A stretch of 46,815 nucleotides of DNA from an uncultured Capnocytophaga sp. GTDB taxonomy: Bacteria; Bacteroidota; Bacteroidia; Flavobacteriales; Flavobacteriaceae. The stretch covers positions 1-46,815 of the forward strand of contig NZ_CALHGG010000080.1 of assembly GCF_938029845.1 (NCBI RefSeq), written 5' to 3'. The notes under the pieces are model-generated. The model ran no database searches and was not told the origin of the DNA. It saw only the letters and a program-made list of their open reading frames with translations. Every line of letters starts with the position of its first letter. Position 1 is the stretch's first letter. Position numbers and translations under genes: made by a program. Shown here one piece after another: positions 33,077 through 40,438 of the stretch.

Positions 33077-34437
33077 TAGATACTTGCTTCGTTAAGGGTT
33101 CCGTTCTCCTCGTCTTTGATTTGTTGTAGTTGAGCTTCAGGGTCTGTAATGCCGAAACGCTGCATTGCTTCTCGTTGAGATAGTAGCGGTTTCCCTCCGT
33201 TAGCTTCCATAAGAGTACGTATCATTTCAGTATCATCGTCAATATCAAAAGGGGTAATGATTGGGGTAATATCTATATCTTTCATTTCCTTTTCAAAGGG
33301 TAAATACATCTTTGAAAGGAAGGCTAAAATGATATTGATACGGCGTTGTAGGGCAGGGATAAATATAGCCTCGTTATCTTTTACCTTGAGGTGAGCAGGC
33401 AGCCATGCGAGTTTGCGCCCTACTCCTGAGAGCATATTACCCTTGCCTGCGTAGAACTCATCGGAAAGGTCAGGGGTGTGGGTGAACTCGTGTATATCAC
33501 GCCTATTCATACTCATTTCACGGTCAAAATTTTCATTAGCATTAGGTGGTACTACGAATTGCACATTACCTCCGTCCTTGACCTCATAGACCTTACCCCC
33601 TGTATTATTGACAGCCATTTTACCCTCTACCTTTCCTGCGATCATTAGGATAGGCTCCCCGAACTTCTTATTACTTTCAGAAAAATAAGTACGCTGTACC
33701 TCGGCTATCTCTATAAGGTGCTGTACAGCATTCCATTCTGTTTCCTCTTGGCGATAGATTACTACAGGTATTTTGCCAATTATATTAGGTTTTACCTCTG
33801 TGGTAGTGGTGCCGTTCTCTGTGGTAAAGGTGTATATCTCATCAGCGGTAAAGCCCTGGAATATGGTCTTTTTATTATCCTTAGTGGTGCTTTCAATAGC
33901 AAAAGAGATAAGATTATCATTATCATCAAAGCGTGGATATAGCTTGTACTTGAGTGGAGATAGTACCTTGTGTCGCAATAGGTATTGAGTAGGTACGCCA
34001 TATTGTTCGTTGGGCTGCTCCTCCAAATACCAAAGCTCGGCTACAAGGGTGTAACGCTTGACCTCTGTACAAATAGCACTATCAGAGAAGCTCATTTTGT
34101 TGGCTTTGATTACCTCTTGAAAGGCAGCAAAGAGCGGACTGTCCTCTGCGGTATATTTGTAGGGGATAGCTGTTTGAAACATGGTAGCGATTTCAACGAT
34201 ACGCTTTTGATAAGGTAGTCCTATACGATTAAGGGAACGAGTACGCTTTTCAAAACGTGGTTTGTTCTGACTATCTAATAAGGGATTACCTACCTCGTCC
34301 GTAAGAGGTATTACGATTTCAGGGTCTGGGAACTTATGCTTATTGGTGAATATCTCGTGCTTTTTGACATCATACTGCCTTTGAAAGGTAGTGGTGTCAA
34401 TCAGAGAAACATCTTGTTTAAATTCTTCTTGGGTCAT
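33076..34437 (-). CDS. Portal protein (SPP1 gp6-like)
   Basis: 453 residues. Recognisable portal stretches are IGLPYQKRIVEIATMFQTAIPYKY, VAELWYLEEQPNEQYGVPTQYLLRHKVLSPLKYKLYPRFDDND, IGKIPVVIYRQEETEWNAVQHLIEIAEVQRTYFSESNKKFGEPILMIAG, and the stem/crown helices near KLAWLPAHLKVKDNEAIFIPALQRRINIILAFLSKMY. It forms the dodecameric DNA channel at the capsid vertex. It sits between large terminase and the MuF protein in standard order. Confidence 0.9.
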   Translation of the reverse strand: MTQEEFKQDVSLIDTTTFQRQYDVKKHEIFTNKHKFPDPEIVIPLTDEVGNPLLDSQNKPRFEKRTRSLNRIGLPYQKRIVEIATMFQTAIPYKYTAEDSPLFAAFQEVIKANKMSFSDSAICTEVKRYTLVAELWYLEEQPNEQYGVPTQYLLRHKVLSPLKYKLYPRFDDNDNLISFAIESTTKDNKKTIFQGFTADEIYTFTTENGTTTTEVKPNIIGKIPVVIYRQEETEWNAVQHLIEIAEVQRTYFSESNKKFGEPILMIAGKVEGKMAVNNTGGKVYEVKDGGNVQFVVPPNANENFDREMSMNRRDIHEFTHTPDLSDEFYAGKGNMLSGVGRKLAWLPAHLKVKDNEAIFIPALQRRINIILAFLSKMYLPFEKEMKDIDITPIITPFDIDDDTEMIRTLMEANGGKPLLSQREAMQRFGITDPEAQLQQIKDEENGTLNEASI

Positions 34438-34463
34438 AGTATATTGGTTGTATTATGTGCTTA

Positions 34464-35762
34464 TTAAATCATTGAGGCGAGTTGATATAGGTTGTTATTT
34501 GTTCCACTTAATAGTCTCATAGTGATATAACGAATAGCATCTATTGAGTGGTTGTGGTTATCTATGGGTATACCTGCTTTCTTGTCATTCCAAGCGTAAT
34601 TCTTTAGCTCCTTCATAACGTTAAAGCTCTCAGGCGTTACCACTAACTTATAATTGAGCATTGTTGTTATACCTGCTGATACGCTGCCTGCTCCTTTTTC
34701 GCAAGGTTCAATATTTAGCCCCTTATCTCTTAGGTCTGCAATCAGACGAGGCTCGGCACTATCAGCGACGATAAGGTCGTCAGGGTGATCTATCAAAGTG
34801 CTATTGAGCTGATAAAGTCCGTCAGAGGATAATTGTTTGTTGTTATAGTACTTTTCATCAATGTAAATGATTTTGCTACGATTATCCACGGCTACTTTGA
34901 TGAGTGTATCTGGGTCAATGCTAAATCCGTAATCTTGTCCGTATCCATAAGGCAGTGAAGTATCAAAATAGCCAATCTCCCAATCTGTAAATATTACCCC
35001 TTCTGATACATCAGCCCATCGTCCTATGATTTTTTGAGCATATTTGGTTTTGTTGAACAAAGATTGAGAAAAATTGCCTTGTTCATCAGTAGCTTGTGCG
35101 AGGCTTTGGGTTTTGATTTCATCAATCTGCTTAAAAAACTGCTCATTAAGGTTTTCTATATTATCAAAGTAGGTAGTATGAATATGCAATACATCAGGAT
35201 GGGTAGATATTTGCACTTCCACACCATCAATATTTACCACCTTATGCGTTTTTTCGATGTACTTCTTATAAATGAAATGCTCAGCATTGGAGGGGTTCAG
35301 AATAAGGATAACCCGCAATTGCACCCCCTTTTGACGAATAGAAAGGATTAGTTTTTCGTAATCCTCCTCTGATAGCCATTCTTCCATTTCATCACCTACG
35401 AAGGTGGTAATACCATGTAAGGATTTGAGGTTAGCGGTTTGGTTTCCTGATGATGTCTTAATCCCTTTAAAGAGAATTTCAGAGCCTGAAAAGGTGTTTT
35501 TGATAGCTGTTTTGGTGATACTGAAATAGGATTGTGTCCCTTCTGCTTCTATCTTTTCCTCAAACTCAGGAATAATAGAACTATGAGCAGATACCATGGT
35601 ATAACGGCTAAATAGTATCTTATGCCCTGCCTCAAAAGATAAGCGTTCAAGAAAAGTAGATGCGTTGTACGACTTACCCGACCCCCTTCCTCCGGAGAGT
35701 ATGATGATAAACTTATCTTTGTTCAAGTACAAAGGATCATATACAGGTTGGGTCTTAATCAT
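34464..35762 (-). CDS. terL: Terminase large subunit
   Basis: 432 residues. The ATPase domain has Walker A GGRGSGKS (24-31), Walker B around TFVGDEMEEW, and a coupling LNPSN. The C-terminal nuclease domain begins GYGQDYGFSIDPDTLIKVAVD (first acidic residue) and has VADSAEPRLIADLRDKG and HSIDAIRYITMRLL with the later acidic residue. This matches the PBSX/SPP1-type family that pumps DNA into the head and cuts it. It overlaps the small subunit gene by 8 bases. Confidence 0.95.
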   Translation of the reverse strand: MIKTQPVYDPLYLNKDKFIIILSGGRGSGKSYNASTFLERLSFEAGHKILFSRYTMVSAHSSIIPEFEEKIEAEGTQSYFSITKTAIKNTFSGSEILFKGIKTSSGNQTANLKSLHGITTFVGDEMEEWLSEEDYEKLILSIRQKGVQLRVILILNPSNAEHFIYKKYIEKTHKVVNIDGVEVQISTHPDVLHIHTTYFDNIENLNEQFFKQIDEIKTQSLAQATDEQGNFSQSLFNKTKYAQKIIGRWADVSEGVIFTDWEIGYFDTSLPYGYGQDYGFSIDPDTLIKVAVDNRSKIIYIDEKYYNNKQLSSDGLYQLNSTLIDHPDDLIVADSAEPRLIADLRDKGLNIEPCEKGAGSVSAGITTMLNYKLVVTPESFNVMKELKNYAWNDKKAGIPIDNHNHSIDAIRYITMRLLSGTNNNLYQLASMI

Positions 35763-36285
35763 TGTTCTTGTTGTTGTTCTTGAGCCATTGGGCTATGTCG
35801 ATGCTGCCTGATAATTCTACTTGATTTACATTGATATAATCCCCTTCCATTTTGGATATTTCGGACTGCAACTCACGAATGGTACGGTTATAGGCTGTTA
35901 TCTCTGAGGGAGTAAGCGTTCGTTCGTATCTTTGTATTTGTCCTTCATGGGATCGTATCTCTTGTGGGTGAGTACCTTTTTCCAATCTCTCTAAAAGGTT
36001 GTCAATCTGATTTTGCAAAATAGTGATACGGTCTATTTTGGTTTTAAGCCCCCTTTTTACTGCTTCTTTTTCAGTAGCGAGGGATTGCTTTAACTTAACC
36101 TGCTGGGCTTGTTTTTGATACTCTTGGTGCTGTCTTTGAGCTTGTTTCCAATCTTTATCAAAGGTAGTTTTACCCTTACCCCACTTTACCTCATATTTAC
36201 CCCACACTTCCGAATATGACAAACTCGGCTCGCTTTTCAGAGAGTCAAGTATCCATGTTTGTCTATTTTTCGGAGTGTTTGTCAT
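35755..36285 (-). CDS. terS: Terminase small subunit (probable)
   Basis: 176 residues. An N-terminal helix-turn-helix-like part (RQTWILDSLKSEPSLSYSEVWGKYEVKWGKGKTTFDKDWKQA) is followed by a long coiled coil (LKQSLATEKEAVKRGLKTKIDRITILQNQIDNLLERL) and a short C-terminal segment. DNA-binding head plus oligomerising coil and position directly before terL fit TerS, which recognises the packaging site. No sequence family was named with certainty. Confidence 0.75.
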   Translation of the reverse strand: MTNTPKNRQTWILDSLKSEPSLSYSEVWGKYEVKWGKGKTTFDKDWKQAQRQHQEYQKQAQQVKLKQSLATEKEAVKRGLKTKIDRITILQNQIDNLLERLEKGTHPQEIRSHEGQIQRYERTLTPSEITAYNRTIRELQSEISKMEGDYINVNQVELSGSIDIAQWLKNNNKNND

Positions 36286-36527
36286 TATTCGTCTGTTTCT
36301 TCTTCTAATTCGTTTTTATAGTCAATACCTGCTGATAGTTGTTCTTGTTCTTTTTCAGAATAGATGTGAGAGATAAAAAGCCCTTGTTCGTTTTCTTCCT
36401 CCTCTGCCTGAATAATGTTAAGTCCTGCTACTACTAATTTCGCAAATGCTTCTACAGATTTTGCTTTTCCTCCCATCTGGGTATGTCTTTGATAGGCTCT
36501 GTTTAAGATGTCTTTTTTTAAAATCAT
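36285..36527 (-). CDS. Small hypothetical protein upstream of terminase
   Basis: 80 residues: a helical basic N-terminal half (MILKKDILNRAYQRHTQMGGKAKSVEAFAKLVVAGLNIIQ) and a very acidic C-terminal half (AEEEENEQGLFI, NELEEETDE). It shares one base with the TerS gene (stop/start overlap) and follows the zincin gene by 40 bases. No family recognised. Confidence 0.6.
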   Translation of the reverse strand: MILKKDILNRAYQRHTQMGGKAKSVEAFAKLVVAGLNIIQAEEEENEQGLFISHIYSEKEQEQLSAGIDYKNELEEETDE

Positions 36528-36567
36528 TGTTTGTTCTATTTAGAGTATTACATATATAGCAAGTGTA

Positions 36568-37176
36568 TTATAACTTATACTTTTTGGTGATTTCCAATAG
36601 CTTTTTAGAGTAGGGGTCTTTTTTACCTAATATAGCTTTGCTCATTCCCTCTGCATAAAACTCATTGATATTTTGGCGAGCATACCCTCCTAATACATTA
36701 GATTTTGTTTTGGTGTATTGTTTATAGAGGGCTTTTATCTCTTTACCCGCTTTTTTGTGTTTGTCTCCTGTATGTCGATTTGTCCAAGTGGTATGAGCCA
36801 ATTCGTGTATGGTGGTATGCTGAATAGCTTTATTGGTATGGACCTTTTCTCCTCTTCTATATTCTTCCTTCTTGGATTTTACCATCGCTTTGCTGTTGTT
36901 GAATGATTTACGATTGAGGTATACTGTACCTGAATTATTCGATATAACAGCGATCCCATAAGCATTTTTTAGGTCTGCCAGTTTGACTTCACGAGTATTA
37001 AGCCCTATTCGTGAGTGATACTTTGATATAGCACGCTTTACCTCACGATTAGCTTTTTTGTCGGTAATATCTTTGATGCTACCTATATTCTTAACACTGG
37101 AGGGCGTACCTCCTCCTTTTTGCATTATGATGTCATTACGACTATCATTTCTTATGCCTCCTGATGATTTTCCCAT
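36568..37176 (-). CDS. Zincin-like metallopeptidase with MGKSSGGIRN N-terminal tag
   Basis: 202 residues. The catalytic zinc motif HELAH is at 124-128 in TTIHELAHTTW, with a likely third ligand in NEFYAEGM (171-178) preceded by GGYARQNI. That layout (HExxH then GGYAR-x-NxxEFxAE) is like the zincin domains found in phage MuF and polymorphic toxin proteins. The first ten residues, MGKSSGGIRN, are identical to those of the nuclease gene at 37325-37909, although the rest is unrelated, so the tag may direct both proteins to the virion or another common place (inference). Candidate RNA B lies between the two genes. Confidence 0.78.
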   Translation of the reverse strand: MGKSSGGIRNDSRNDIIMQKGGGTPSSVKNIGSIKDITDKKANREVKRAISKYHSRIGLNTREVKLADLKNAYGIAVISNNSGTVYLNRKSFNNSKAMVKSKKEEYRRGEKVHTNKAIQHTTIHELAHTTWTNRHTGDKHKKAGKEIKALYKQYTKTKSNVLGGYARQNINEFYAEGMSKAILGKKDPYSKKLLEITKKYKL

Positions 37177-37192
37177 TTTATTTAAAAAAATA

Positions 37193-37223
37193 TTTGTGGT
37201 TAGAAAAATATTTTGTATTTTTG
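37193..37223 (+). promoter_or_regulatory. Plus-strand promoter for candidate small RNA B
   Basis: TTTG at 37193-37196, 19 bases, TATTTTTG at 37216-37223: an exact Bacteroidetes promoter layout pointing against the late genes. No plus-strand coding region follows. Confidence 0.75.
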
Positions 37224-37225
37224 TG

Positions 37226-37325
37226 CCGTAATAGGCTATCCTTTACAAGCCGCGGGGGGAGGGCGCTCCTGCCGCTACCACTAAAGCTCTAATAAGATGA
37301 TTAAACTCTCTTATTAGAGCTTTTT
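37226..37325 (+). ncRNA. Candidate structured small RNA B, convergent with the tagged nuclease gene
   Basis: About 100 bases from the promoter at 37193-37223 to a strong terminator ending at 37325, the last base of which is in the nuclease stop codon. It is much more GC-rich than its surroundings. Stems are GGC (37234-37236) with GCC (37249-37251), then GCGG (37252-37255) / CCGC (37272-37275) enclosing GGAG (37258-37261) / CTCC (37266-37269) with tetraloop GGCG. It shares CGTAA, TTTACAA, GAGGG and CGCT in order with RNA A. It has no start-codon ORF of useful length. Likely an RNA regulator or RNA antitoxin of the neighbouring nuclease (hypothesis). Confidence 0.68.
37283..37325 (+). terminator. 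Terminator of candidate small RNA B
   Basis: Perfect 15-base arms AAAGCTCTAATAAGA (37283-37297) and TCTTATTAGAGCTTT (37309-37323), 11-base loop, with TTTTT at 37321-37325 on the plus strand. On the minus strand the T run is short, so the main direction is plus. Confidence 0.85.
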
Positions 37326-37909
37326 CATTGCAATTTTTCAATCTTATTGACTACCAAACTATAGTTATCTAATATATCTTGTTTAGCAAACGAAACAGCT
37401 TTTGAGCTATTGACAAAAAACACTTCTTTTAAAAAATCAGCTCCTTTATAGTTTAAGATCTTACCTTTTAAATTTCTTGCAATATCATTAGGCGTCCATT
37501 CCTTAAACTTTGTAATATCATAAACAATAGCTTCTATCCCTTGTGCTTTTGCATATTCTAAGTTTTTCTTTATTCCGTTATAGGAACTGGTGTCTTTCCT
37601 ATCTGCTTTAAGCCCCTTTATCTCATATTCTGGATTTTTGTAACCTTCTAAAATCAAGTGAGGACGTATCTTTACACTTATTCCTAATTCGTCGGCTATT
37701 ACCTTGGCGGTTGTGATATTCTCTTGTAAGTCCTTTCTATCTGCATAAGGGCTTACCGATACGGAGGCACCGTTCTTTGCTTTGTATATCTCCCTATATG
37801 GTGCATTGAGCTTTTGTAATTCTCGTTCTCTTGCCTCCTCTTTGCTCTCTTTGCTGATTTTTGATTTAGGCTTGTTAGTATTCCTAATTCCACCTGATGA
37901 TTTGCCCAT
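37325..37909 (-). CDS. Stand-alone CdiA-like nuclease with MGKSSGGIRN N-terminal tag
   Basis: 194 residues: tag MGKSSGGIRN, a charged helical spacer (KSKISKESKEEARERELQK) and from about residue 50 a domain with ADRKDLQEN, KNPEYEIKG (91-99), DRK (103-105), LEYAKAQ and AIVYDI, then EVFFVNSSKAVSF. It aligns with the C-terminal domain of the MuF protein and resembles the CdiA C-terminal tRNase-type toxin family (family name from memory). Activity on RNA or DNA is inferred. No small protein-coding immunity gene follows. Instead the structured RNA B is transcribed toward its stop. It begins 4 bases after the ParB/DUF4417 gene. Confidence 0.75.
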   Translation of the reverse strand: MGKSSGGIRNTNKPKSKISKESKEEARERELQKLNAPYREIYKAKNGASVSVSPYADRKDLQENITTAKVIADELGISVKIRPHLILEGYKNPEYEIKGLKADRKDTSSYNGIKKNLEYAKAQGIEAIVYDITKFKEWTPNDIARNLKGKILNYKGADFLKEVFFVNSSKAVSFAKQDILDNYSLVVNKIEKLQ

Positions 37910-37913
37910 AGGA

Positions 37914-38954
37914 TCATATATCTAAGGTGGTTTCACTGATACAAGTAAGGTTCTTCTTGCAACAAAACTCTTTAGCTTTTTTACCTCCTCCATATACAAC
38001 AAGATTCGGATTGTCAAGTCCTGATATTTCCTGAGCGATGACAAGTTCCTTTTCTAAGTTATTAAGGCGTGATTCGTAACCACGAGTAAAAAAAGCGTTG
38101 TAACCTTCAGGAATGCCCATTCTGTTATAAGAGGCAAACTTTTCTGTTACGTTCAAATCAACGAATATATTTATATTGTAATCCTGTAAGAAACGAGCAA
38201 TCCAACGCTTTTTGTAGATTTGGAATATCCCATAACTGATAGGGGTGGTTTCGTATAAACTACAATTTGGCTCAACGATATTCTTACACCCTGATTCTAT
38301 GATAGCTGAGGGATTGTCCCAAATAGCCTCAAAGCGGTAATCATCAACGTAAAAATGATAAGTACCTACGCCTTGCTTACTCCTTTTTTCTGCTCCATAG
38401 GGGCGCAAAGGGACATCTACATAAATAGGCTGTGTATGTGGTAACAAAGTAGGAATATCATAGGGATTGTTAGAGGGAAAAAGGCAATCAGGTACCCAAA
38501 CTTTCTTTTCTTGTTTGATATTTATATCGTTAGGGTCTTGCTCTGATAGGGTCTCTACATGAAGACTTTCAATATTGACCTGTACCTCTTCTACCTTTAC
38601 CCACTCTGTAAGAGTATCTTTGACAAAAGGATTGTGTTTTTGGTTATAGACTTCAAGGAGTATTTCTACTGCTTCTTTGCGGTCTTTGGCTAATATCTCA
38701 AAGGCTTTTAGATGAGTAGGGACACTTACCCCCTCGCTGACAAGTTCGGACAGTACTTGTTTGCGGGTATGTCCGTCAATACAATAATATTTTCCTTGAT
38801 CGTTCCATACAGCAAAAGGCAAGGCAAAGCCATGTTTTACAAGGCTTTCCTTGAGAAAATTTAAGTTGGTGGGAGTTTTTATATTTTCAGGTTGGAGGTC
38901 GTGTAGGTTATTTCTCCAATCAATATCAATGAGGTTACCTATTCTGCTTTCCAT
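37914..38954 (-). CDS. ParB-like domain fused to DUF4417-like domain
   Basis: 346 residues. Residues 15-115 are a ParB/Srx-type domain (PTNLNFLKESLVKHGFALPFAVWNDQGKYYCIDGHTRKQVLSEL). The C-terminal half matches DUF4417: YDIPTLLPHTQPIYVDVPLRPYGAEKRSK, HFYVDDYRFEAIWDNPSAII, SLYETTPISYGIFQIYKKRWIARFLQD, IPEGYNAFFTRGYES. Each half is known separately in phages; the fusion may be a phage DNA-binding or packaging-region nuclease. It is the first gene after late promoter 3 and precedes the nuclease/terminase genes. Confidence 0.78.
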   Translation of the reverse strand: MESRIGNLIDIDWRNNLHDLQPENIKTPTNLNFLKESLVKHGFALPFAVWNDQGKYYCIDGHTRKQVLSELVSEGVSVPTHLKAFEILAKDRKEAVEILLEVYNQKHNPFVKDTLTEWVKVEEVQVNIESLHVETLSEQDPNDINIKQEKKVWVPDCLFPSNNPYDIPTLLPHTQPIYVDVPLRPYGAEKRSKQGVGTYHFYVDDYRFEAIWDNPSAIIESGCKNIVEPNCSLYETTPISYGIFQIYKKRWIARFLQDYNINIFVDLNVTEKFASYNRMGIPEGYNAFFTRGYESRLNNLEKELVIAQEISGLDNPNLVVYGGGKKAKEFCCKKNLTCISETTLDI

Positions 38955-38978
38955 GCCATTTTGCCTTAATTATCAAGG

Positions 38979-39056
38979 CAAAGGTACGACATGGCTTGCA
39001 ATGGGTTGCTATGTTCGTTTGTATAAAATTTGTTTTTTCTTTGTATTTTTTTTGTT
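38979..39056 (-). promoter_or_regulatory. Late promoter 3 (packaging/head unit)
   Basis: Minus strand: TACCTTTG at 38986-38979, and TATACAAAC starting exactly 30 bases upstream (plus-strand 39017-39025) in a 40-base block identical to that of late promoter 1. No TTTG at -33. Confidence 0.75.
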
Positions 39057-39084
39057 CTGATACCTGTACGAGCAAGACAATAAA

Positions 39085-39119
39085 GAGGAATAAAAAACAC
39101 CACCCCTAAATAAGGAGTG
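39085..39119 (-). terminator. Terminator of the early unit
   Basis: Stem CACCCC (39101-39106), loop TAAATAA, GGAGTG (39114-39119) with one G-U pair. On the minus strand it is followed by GTGTTTTTTA. It separates the HTH gene at 39175 from late promoter 3. Confidence 0.7.
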
Positions 39120-39174
39120 ATGCCAATCAATAACACATCAAAGTTGAAACGAATAGGTAATTTGTACGGAGTGA

Positions 39175-39420
39175 TTATAGTATTTTCTTCTCTATCTTTC
39201 GGAAGAGTTGTTGATATTCTGTAACGGCAAGCATATTGTTATGCTCCTTGCGGTAGTAGCTCACGCTTGAGGGGGATATACCCAGAAAAGTAGCTACTTC
39301 CTTATTTGATACAATAGAATGCTTGCTTGCTAATCCGCAAAACATCTTCATATAAGCAGTGCTATTGCTTATTGACTCAAGGGTACATTCTTCTATGGCT
39401 GTTTTTATCTTTTCAAGCAT
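39175..39420 (-). CDS. Small HTH protein
   Basis: 81 residues with a helix-turn-helix: KEVATFLGISPSSVSYYRKEHNNM, preceded by a helical MLEKIKTAIEECTLESISNSTAYMKMFCGLASKHS. It may be a transcription regulator or the activator that recognises the late TATACAAAC element, because it is the last early gene before late promoter 3 (inference). It is 20 bases after the VRR-NUC gene, separated by a TTAGTTGTTAGTGG-type repeat. Confidence 0.7.
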   Translation of the reverse strand: MLEKIKTAIEECTLESISNSTAYMKMFCGLASKHSIVSNKEVATFLGISPSSVSYYRKEHNNMLAVTEYQQLFRKIEKKIL

Positions 39421-39440
39421 GGTATATCAGTTATCAGTTG

Positions 39441-39788
39441 TTAGTTGTTAGTGGTGGTTAGTTCCTTTTCTATGATTGCTTTGAACTCGTCAAAGCTGTA
39501 ACATACATAGTATTTATATCCGAGTGCTTCGGCTTTTTGTTGAAAGTCTTTTTGGTTGTCAGTTTGGCGATTACCTTTTACTTTCATCTCTATGTAAATT
39601 ATCTTTCCTTGGGGGAGCAATATGGTTAGGTCTGCAACCCCTGCGAGTACTCCCTCAGCTTTGAGGCGTTGCGCTTCTCGTACGTTTCGACTGCCACCAT
39701 TAGGGACGGCGTATATCACGAGGTTAGGATACTGGAGCCTAAACCATTTTACACAGGAGGTTTGTAGGGTGCTTTCTTGATGTTTCAT
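39441..39788 (-). CDS. VRR-NUC nuclease
   Basis: 115 residues, full VRR-NUC (PD-(D/E)XK) domain: LQTSCVKWFRLQYPNLVIYAVPNGGSRN, VADLTILLPQGKIIYIEMKVKGNRQTDNQKDFQQ, ALGYKYYVCYSFDEFKAII. The metal-binding residues are D in GVADLTIL and E-x-K in IEMKV; Q in TDNQKDF completes the motif. In phages these single-domain nucleases act in replication or packaging and usually resolve branched DNA. It overlaps the next upstream gene by 4 bases (ATGA). Confidence 0.9.
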   Translation of the reverse strand: MKHQESTLQTSCVKWFRLQYPNLVIYAVPNGGSRNVREAQRLKAEGVLAGVADLTILLPQGKIIYIEMKVKGNRQTDNQKDFQQKAEALGYKYYVCYSFDEFKAIIEKELTTTNN

Positions 39789-40438
39789 AGGTGTACATTA
39801 CTTTTTATTGTCACTTTAAATTTTTTACCCTTATACTCTTTTTTGCAGCGCCTTATAATTCTTCTCAAAAAGACGAATCCAAAGGCTTCTTCTACTTGAA
39901 TAACTATCTTACGAGTTACCATAGATAGGTTTTTAGGAGCAAATTCAAAATCCTTAAGGTGTTGTATTTTTTTTAAGGCTTCATCTTTGGTTATCATTCC
40001 TAAGTCATAATTCATAATATGACCTATTACATACATAGCAAGTTGTCCGTAACATCTGAATAATGGAACTGAGTTGTTATACTCTACATCAGCAGAGAAA
40101 GCATATACATCTTGAGGGTCGATATTTAGTGTTTTTAGCGCCCCTTCGTATGATTTCATCTCCTCGGTTAGGCTAATACACTTATCTGCTTGCTCGTTCT
40201 TATCACAGATAAAATCTTTAGGGGAGGTTTTACCTCCGAATATATCATTTATCATATTGGATATATTCTCCGCTGTGTGATAGTCATTCTTTGACTTCAT
40301 TAAGGATTGATGTAGGCATCGCTGACTATATAAGTGAGCAAACTTAATAAGGAGAAATGCTTTCATTATACGATACCTCCTTGTTAGCTGCCTGCTGTTT
40401 TTGTTCTTTATCTTAGGGGTTATTACATTTGTTGTCAT
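39785..40438 (-). CDS. Hypothetical early phage protein
   Basis: 217 residues, basic, mostly helical; contains LIKFAHLYSQRCLHQSLMKSKNDYHTAENISNMI, FRCYGQLAMYVIGHIMNYDLGMITKDEAL and a basic C-terminus RRIIRRCKKEYKGKKFKV. No family recognised. It overlaps VRR-NUC by 4 bases and the KilA-N gene by one base, so all three are translated from one transcript. Confidence 0.65.
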   Translation of the reverse strand: MTTNVITPKIKNKNSRQLTRRYRIMKAFLLIKFAHLYSQRCLHQSLMKSKNDYHTAENISNMINDIFGGKTSPKDFICDKNEQADKCISLTEEMKSYEGALKTLNIDPQDVYAFSADVEYNNSVPLFRCYGQLAMYVIGHIMNYDLGMITKDEALKKIQHLKDFEFAPKNLSMVTRKIVIQVEEAFGFVFLRRIIRRCKKEYKGKKFKVTIKSNVHL

